Shown piece by piece: positions 5,598-8,311 of a stretch of 8,311 nt of DNA. The notes beneath the pieces are model-generated. The model was not told where the DNA came from and did not search any database. It worked only from the letters and a program-made list of their open reading frames with translations. Position 1 is the stretch's first letter. Each line of letters starts with the position of its first letter. The DNA is from Amylibacter sp. (GTDB lineage: Bacteria > Pseudomonadota > Alphaproteobacteria > Rhodobacterales > Rhodobacteraceae), in NCBI GenBank assembly GCA_030625465.1, contig DAOUQS010000075.1, positions 1 through 8,311 of the forward strand. Reading direction: 5' to 3'. The translations under genes were made by a program, and so were the position numbers.

Positions 5598-7379
5598 TCA
5601 GGCCGCAGCTGCGCTTTTTGCCGTTCCACATAGGTTTCTAAGCTTTTCAACACCGACAGGTTCAACCGCTTGCATCGGCACAACCGCATAGCGTTCAGAT
5701 AGCTGGTCGCGCACTTTGGCAATCTGTTCCTGCTCTGCCTCTGCGCGTTTTTGCAATAATGGCTGGCGGGTTTGGGCGGCGGCAAGACTGGAATTGATAA
5801 TCCAGCCCCATGGCTTAATCCCCGCGCGTTGCAAATCGTTTTGCAAATGGGTCGCCTCCAGAACAGGGGTGGTTTCCGGCAAAGTGACGATCATGATTTT
5901 GGTTTGTTCAGGATCTTGCAAACGCATCATCGGGGTCACCAGTTTAGCACTGGTTTTACCTGTATGGCGTACTATTTCCTTGTGATATGACCCCGTTGCA
6001 TCCAGCAACAGCAAAGTGTGCCCGGTCGGTGCAGTATCCATCACCACGAAATGTTTCGTACTTTCGCGGATCACCCGTGAAAACGCCTGAAACACGGCAA
6101 TTTCTTCGGTGCAGGGCGAACGCAAGTCCTCTTCCAGCATCGCGCGGGCCTGCGCATCAAGCCCTTTACCTTTGGTCGCCATCACATGATCATGGTAGCG
6201 CGCGGTTTCAACCGCCGGATCAATACGGCTGACCGTCAGGCCAGTCTGGTCCCCCGCAAGCGTTTCCGTAATATGTGCGGCAGGGTCGGTTGTGGTCAGC
6301 AAAACCTTGTGACCACGCGCCGCCAATTCAGTCGCAACAGCGGCGGCCATTGTGGTTTTACCCACACCGCCTTTGCCCATGAACATGATCAGCCCTTTAC
6401 CGGGGGCCTCGATCCCGTCAACAAGGTCGCCCAGCATCGGCAGATCTTGCGCGATAGCAACACCATCTTGCGCTGCCATAACCGTATCCGCAGCACCCGA
6501 CGCAAACCGTTTAAGCGCATCAAGCCCGACAAGGTTTTCAGAGCGCAGCGCAAATATTGCGCACGGAAGGGCCGCAACCTCGGGCGCCATACCGGCCAAG
6601 GCATCACGGTCACGCTTCAACAAAGCCTCCGCCAACGGGTCGCCATCTGTATTTTCCGGCATCATCCCGTTGATCGCCAACTGCTGGTTTTTAATCCCGA
6701 TCGACGCCAATTCTTTCGAGGTGCGACCCACTTCAGCCAATGCCGAACAGTGCGGCCGCGCAACCAGAATAAGCCGCGTTGTTGCCTCATCTGACAAACG
6801 ATCAACCGCCGCACCATAGCGCGTGCGCTGTTTTTCCAATCCGGCCAGCGGGCCCAGACAGGACGCATCCCCTTTACCGGATTCCAGAAACCCTGACCAC
6901 GCACCGGGAAGTTTCAACATACGAATAGTATGCCCCGTCGGGGCCGTATCAAAAACCACATGATCGTAGCGCGCAACCAGATCATCATCCGTCAGCAGTG
7001 CTGTGAACTCGTCAAAAGCGGCAATTTCAATGGTACAGGCGCCTGAAAGCTGCTCTTCAATACTTCTAAGCGTCTCTTCGGGTAATATACCGCGCATCGG
7101 CCCGACAATGCGTTCGCGATATTCTGCGGCGGCTTCCTCGGGGTTAATCTCGATCGCATCAAGACCGGTTACATTATTGATCGGGGTGATTTTATTGCCA
7201 ATATCGGTTGCGAAAACCTGCCCGACATTCGATGCAGGATCCGTGCTGACCAGCAAAACCTTTTTACCGCCAGCTGCAAGATTAAGGCTTGTGGCACAGG
7301 CCAGCGATGTTTTGCCAACGCCGCCTTTGCCGGTGAAAAAAACAAACTTCGGAAGGTTCTTAAACATAGTATTTTCCAT
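5598..7379 (-). CDS. arsA: ArsA arsenical pump-driving ATPase
   Basis: This 593-residue soluble ATPase has two homologous halves, A1 and A2. Each half has a P-loop GKGGVGKT (17-24 and 335-342) and a DTAPTGHT signal-transduction motif (144-151 and 448-455). Cys115 (GACTIE), Cys174 (DASCLG) and Cys423 (SPCTEE) match the metalloid site Cys113/172/422 of the E. coli plasmid R773 enzyme. In known systems ArsA receives As(III) or Sb(III) from ArsD and energises extrusion through ArsB or sometimes Acr3. Neither pump is in this window. The gene is 17 bases after arsD. ATG 7379 has no clear ribosome site; ATG 7367, four codons on, has GGAAA before it and gives MFKNLPKFVFFTGKGG, closely like E. coli ArsA, so it may be the true start. 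The identity is secure. Confidence 0.97.
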   Translation of the reverse strand: MENTMFKNLPKFVFFTGKGGVGKTSLACATSLNLAAGGKKVLLVSTDPASNVGQVFATDIGNKITPINNVTGLDAIEINPEEAAAEYRERIVGPMRGILPEETLRSIEEQLSGACTIEIAAFDEFTALLTDDDLVARYDHVVFDTAPTGHTIRMLKLPGAWSGFLESGKGDASCLGPLAGLEKQRTRYGAAVDRLSDEATTRLILVARPHCSALAEVGRTSKELASIGIKNQQLAINGMMPENTDGDPLAEALLKRDRDALAGMAPEVAALPCAIFALRSENLVGLDALKRFASGAADTVMAAQDGVAIAQDLPMLGDLVDGIEAPGKGLIMFMGKGGVGKTTMAAAVATELAARGHKVLLTTTDPAAHITETLAGDQTGLTVSRIDPAVETARYHDHVMATKGKGLDAQARAMLEEDLRSPCTEEIAVFQAFSRVIRESTKHFVVMDTAPTGHTLLLLDATGSYHKEIVRHTGKTSAKLVTPMMRLQDPEQTKIMIVTLPETTPVLEATHLQNDLQRAGIKPWGWIINSSLAAAQTRQPLLQKRAEAEQEQIAKVRDQLSERYAVVPMQAVEPVGVEKLRNLCGTAKSAAAA

Positions 7380-7396
7380 TTTATATAAACTTGGGT

Positions 7397-7792
7397 TTAG
7401 CAGCAGCCAGAGGTTGTTTTCTGGTCGCCATTATCACTGCCACAGCATCCACCGGCTTTATTTTCAGCATTGCCGCTCGCGGCCTGAAACGTGATGCCCG
7501 CCATTTTGGCCAACGCATCCCGCGCGGGATATACGCCGGCAGATTGCAATACATCACCTGCAATAATCACCGGCAACCCGGCCACACCGTCTTTTTCCAG
7601 AACAGTTTTCACCAGATCATTTTCAGCAAACAATGCAGGTTCTTGCGAAAGGTTAATGCGCGTCACATCAACCTGCTGGCTTTTAAGCCAATCAAGATCG
7701 GCTGCAAAATCCACAAGCTTTTGGTCAATATCAGCACCACAAATCCCTGTAGAGCAGCACATAGCGGGGTCATAAACCGTCAAAGTTACCAT
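7397..7792 (-). CDS. arsD: ArsD arsenic metallochaperone
   Basis: This 131-residue cytoplasmic protein binds As(III) or Sb(III) and passes it to ArsA, raising ArsA activity at low metalloid levels; ArsD also acts as a weak repressor in the R773 system. It opens MVTLTVYDPAMCCSTGICGA, keeping the transfer cysteines Cys12, Cys13 and Cys18. Two vicinal pairs follow near the C-terminus, Cys116-117 (GGCCG) and Cys130-131 (SGCC, the last residues). All seven match the R773 layout. The GLPVIIAGD stretch and thioredoxin-like length also fit. The start ATG 7792 is supported by AAAGGA seven bases upstream and by homology; upstream in-frame starts would add residues overlapping arsR. It lies 16 bases after arsR and 17 before arsA. 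Confidence 0.97.
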   Translation of the reverse strand: MVTLTVYDPAMCCSTGICGADIDQKLVDFAADLDWLKSQQVDVTRINLSQEPALFAENDLVKTVLEKDGVAGLPVIIAGDVLQSAGVYPARDALAKMAGITFQAASGNAENKAGGCCGSDNGDQKTTSGCC

Positions 7793-7799
7793 TTCGAAT

Positions 7800-7805
7800 T
7801 CCTTT
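7800..7805 (-). promoter_or_regulatory. Ribosome binding site that sets the arsD start
   Basis: AAAGGA on the minus strand, seven bases before ATG 7792, lies in the 16-base gap after the arsR stop codon. It excludes the longer in-frame starts at 7819 and 7867, which fall inside arsR. Confidence 0.6.
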
Positions 7806-7808
7806 AAA

Positions 7809-8195
7809 TCATATTTCATGTGTTGTAGTGGTCGGCGACACCCAGCACCCTGCTGTTGCCGGTTCATCAGCGGTCGCCAAATTCAAAAAACCCACCAACG
7901 GCTGTAAGCGTTCGGGGTTCAGTGAATAGCAAACACGCGGGCGGGTAATCTGGCCTGTGATAATGCCGCTGGCTTTAAGAATGCGCAGATGTTCGGAAAC
8001 CGTGGATTGTGCCAAACCGATCTCGTCAACAATATCACATCCGATGCAGGTCTTTTTTTCCAACAACAGGCGGATGATCTGAAGCCGTGCAGGATGCGCC
8101 AATGCCTTGGCAAGCAAGGCCAGCTCCTCATCCGGAATGTGGCTTTCCATCACTGTGGGCGTTATGGTGCGGGCAGGTTGCGTTGTTGGGTGCAT
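7809..8195 (-). CDS. arsR: ArsR/SmtB-family arsenic-responsive repressor
   Basis: This 128-residue winged-helix repressor releases its operator when it binds As(III) or Sb(III). The core runs from LALLAKALAHPARLQIIRLL through the recognition region GLAQSTVSEHLRILKASGII to the wing PRVCYSLNP. Cysteines are at 50 and 53 (TCIGCDIVDE), 89 (RVCYSL) and 117 (AGCWVS). R773 ArsR uses a CVCDLC cluster at the start of its DNA-binding helix; here Cys53 aligns with the Cys before Asp, but the first Cys is one residue further away and the third position is Val. The inducer site may therefore use Cys50, Cys53 and one of Cys89/Cys117. The ATG 8195 follows GGAAACTTGAA; an internal ATG at 8150 lacks a ribosome site. 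It is the first gene of the operon, with a palindrome just upstream, consistent with autorepression. Confidence 0.95.
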   Translation of the reverse strand: MHPTTQPARTITPTVMESHIPDEELALLAKALAHPARLQIIRLLLEKKTCIGCDIVDEIGLAQSTVSEHLRILKASGIITGQITRPRVCYSLNPERLQPLVGFLNLATADEPATAGCWVSPTTTTHEI

Positions 8196-8217
8196 TTCAA
8201 GTTTCCACTAATATATA

Positions 8218-8262
8218 GTCTATCGTCGATTAACGATATACATGGTTATTTTTAGAACACAA
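8218..8262 (-). promoter_or_regulatory. Probable ars operon promoter and ArsR operator
   Basis: A dyad GTCTATCGT (8218-8226), six bases, ACGATATAC (8233-8241) matches at eight of nine positions per arm, with an uninterrupted core TATCGT/ACGATA. On the minus strand a weak promoter can be placed over it: TTGTGT at 8262-8257, 16 bases, TATATC at 8240-8235. The operator would then cover the -10 box, about 20 to 45 bases before the arsR ATG, the usual layout for ArsR autorepression. The palindrome is seen directly. The promoter boxes match the consensus only partly (3 of 6 and 4 of 6), so their placement is tentative. Confidence 0.55.
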
Positions 8263-8311
8263 GCAGATTTTTAACCTTACCAACATTACGCATAATATTT
8301 GTTATGTTAAT
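8263..8311. other. AT-rich non-coding edge upstream of the ars promoter
   Basis: No coding frame is supported here. The stretch is AT-rich and contains a small dyad, CATAA (8291-8295) and TTATG (8302-8306). It may be part of a promoter for a gene beyond the right edge or an upstream element for the ars promoter. Nothing firmer can be said. Confidence 0.3.

Noticed and set aside
5573..5785. Upstream 71-codon extension of the CysK-like frame into the arsA coding region
   Set aside because: It overlaps the ArsA C-terminus in another frame, resembles nothing in the CysK family, and a good ribosome site precedes GTG 5572.
6186..6819. Long open frames on the plus strand opposite arsA (202 and 155 codons)
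   Set aside because: They are antisense shadows of arsA, which has complete ATPase motifs; they have low-complexity Arg/Ser-rich translations and no recognisable domain.
8291..8306. CATAA/TTATG dyad at the right edge as a regulator site
   Set aside because: Five-base arms in AT-rich DNA are expected by chance, and the gene it might serve is outside the window.

Overview
The window looks like chromosomal DNA from an alphaproteobacterium, most likely of the Rhodobacterales/roseobacter type. This rests on the protein style (AqpS-type aquaporin with ArsR, a LysR regulator next to an M20 deacylase and a family 5 peptide-binding protein) and on the moderate base composition. It is an inference; there is no rRNA or marker gene to settle it. 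Coding density is very high, no stretch over about 120 bases lacks a gene, and I see no tRNA, rRNA, insertion sequence or CRISPR array.

Left part (1-2624): two divergent units. On the minus strand an ArgE/M20-type deacylase is followed 32 bases later by a secreted ABC-transporter solute-binding protein of the dipeptide/oligopeptide family, cut by the window edge. A LysR-type regulator diverges from them on the plus strand. The short region between them holds a strong 36-base inverted repeat (12 of 13 matched positions per arm), the likely operator. This looks like uptake plus deacylation of an acylated amino acid or small peptide, under LysR control.

Right part (2633-8311): one compact minus-strand arsenic operon, in transcription order arsR - arsD - arsA - divergent cysteine-synthase-like PLP enzyme - aqpS-type aquaporin - MalY/PatB-type C-S lyase. 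Gaps are 9 to 33 bases and almost every gene has a clear Shine-Dalgarno sequence. A palindrome upstream of arsR overlaps a possible -10 box and is the likely ArsR operator. ArsD keeps all three cysteine groups of the metallochaperone. ArsA has both P-loops and its three metalloid cysteines.

The unusual part is what the operon lacks and what it adds. There is no ArsB or Acr3 efflux pump and no ArsC reductase in the window, although ArsA normally energises a pump. The membrane protein present is an aquaporin whose second NPA motif is followed by Val rather than the selectivity-filter Arg. Two PLP enzymes of sulfur amino-acid chemistry complete the set: a CysK-like protein with a changed active-site segment and a C-S lyase. 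Together they suggest an arsenic response coupled to cysteine/aminoacrylate chemistry, either thiol supply or, more speculatively, formation of an As-containing amino-acid product that leaves through the aquaporin. This functional proposal is inference.
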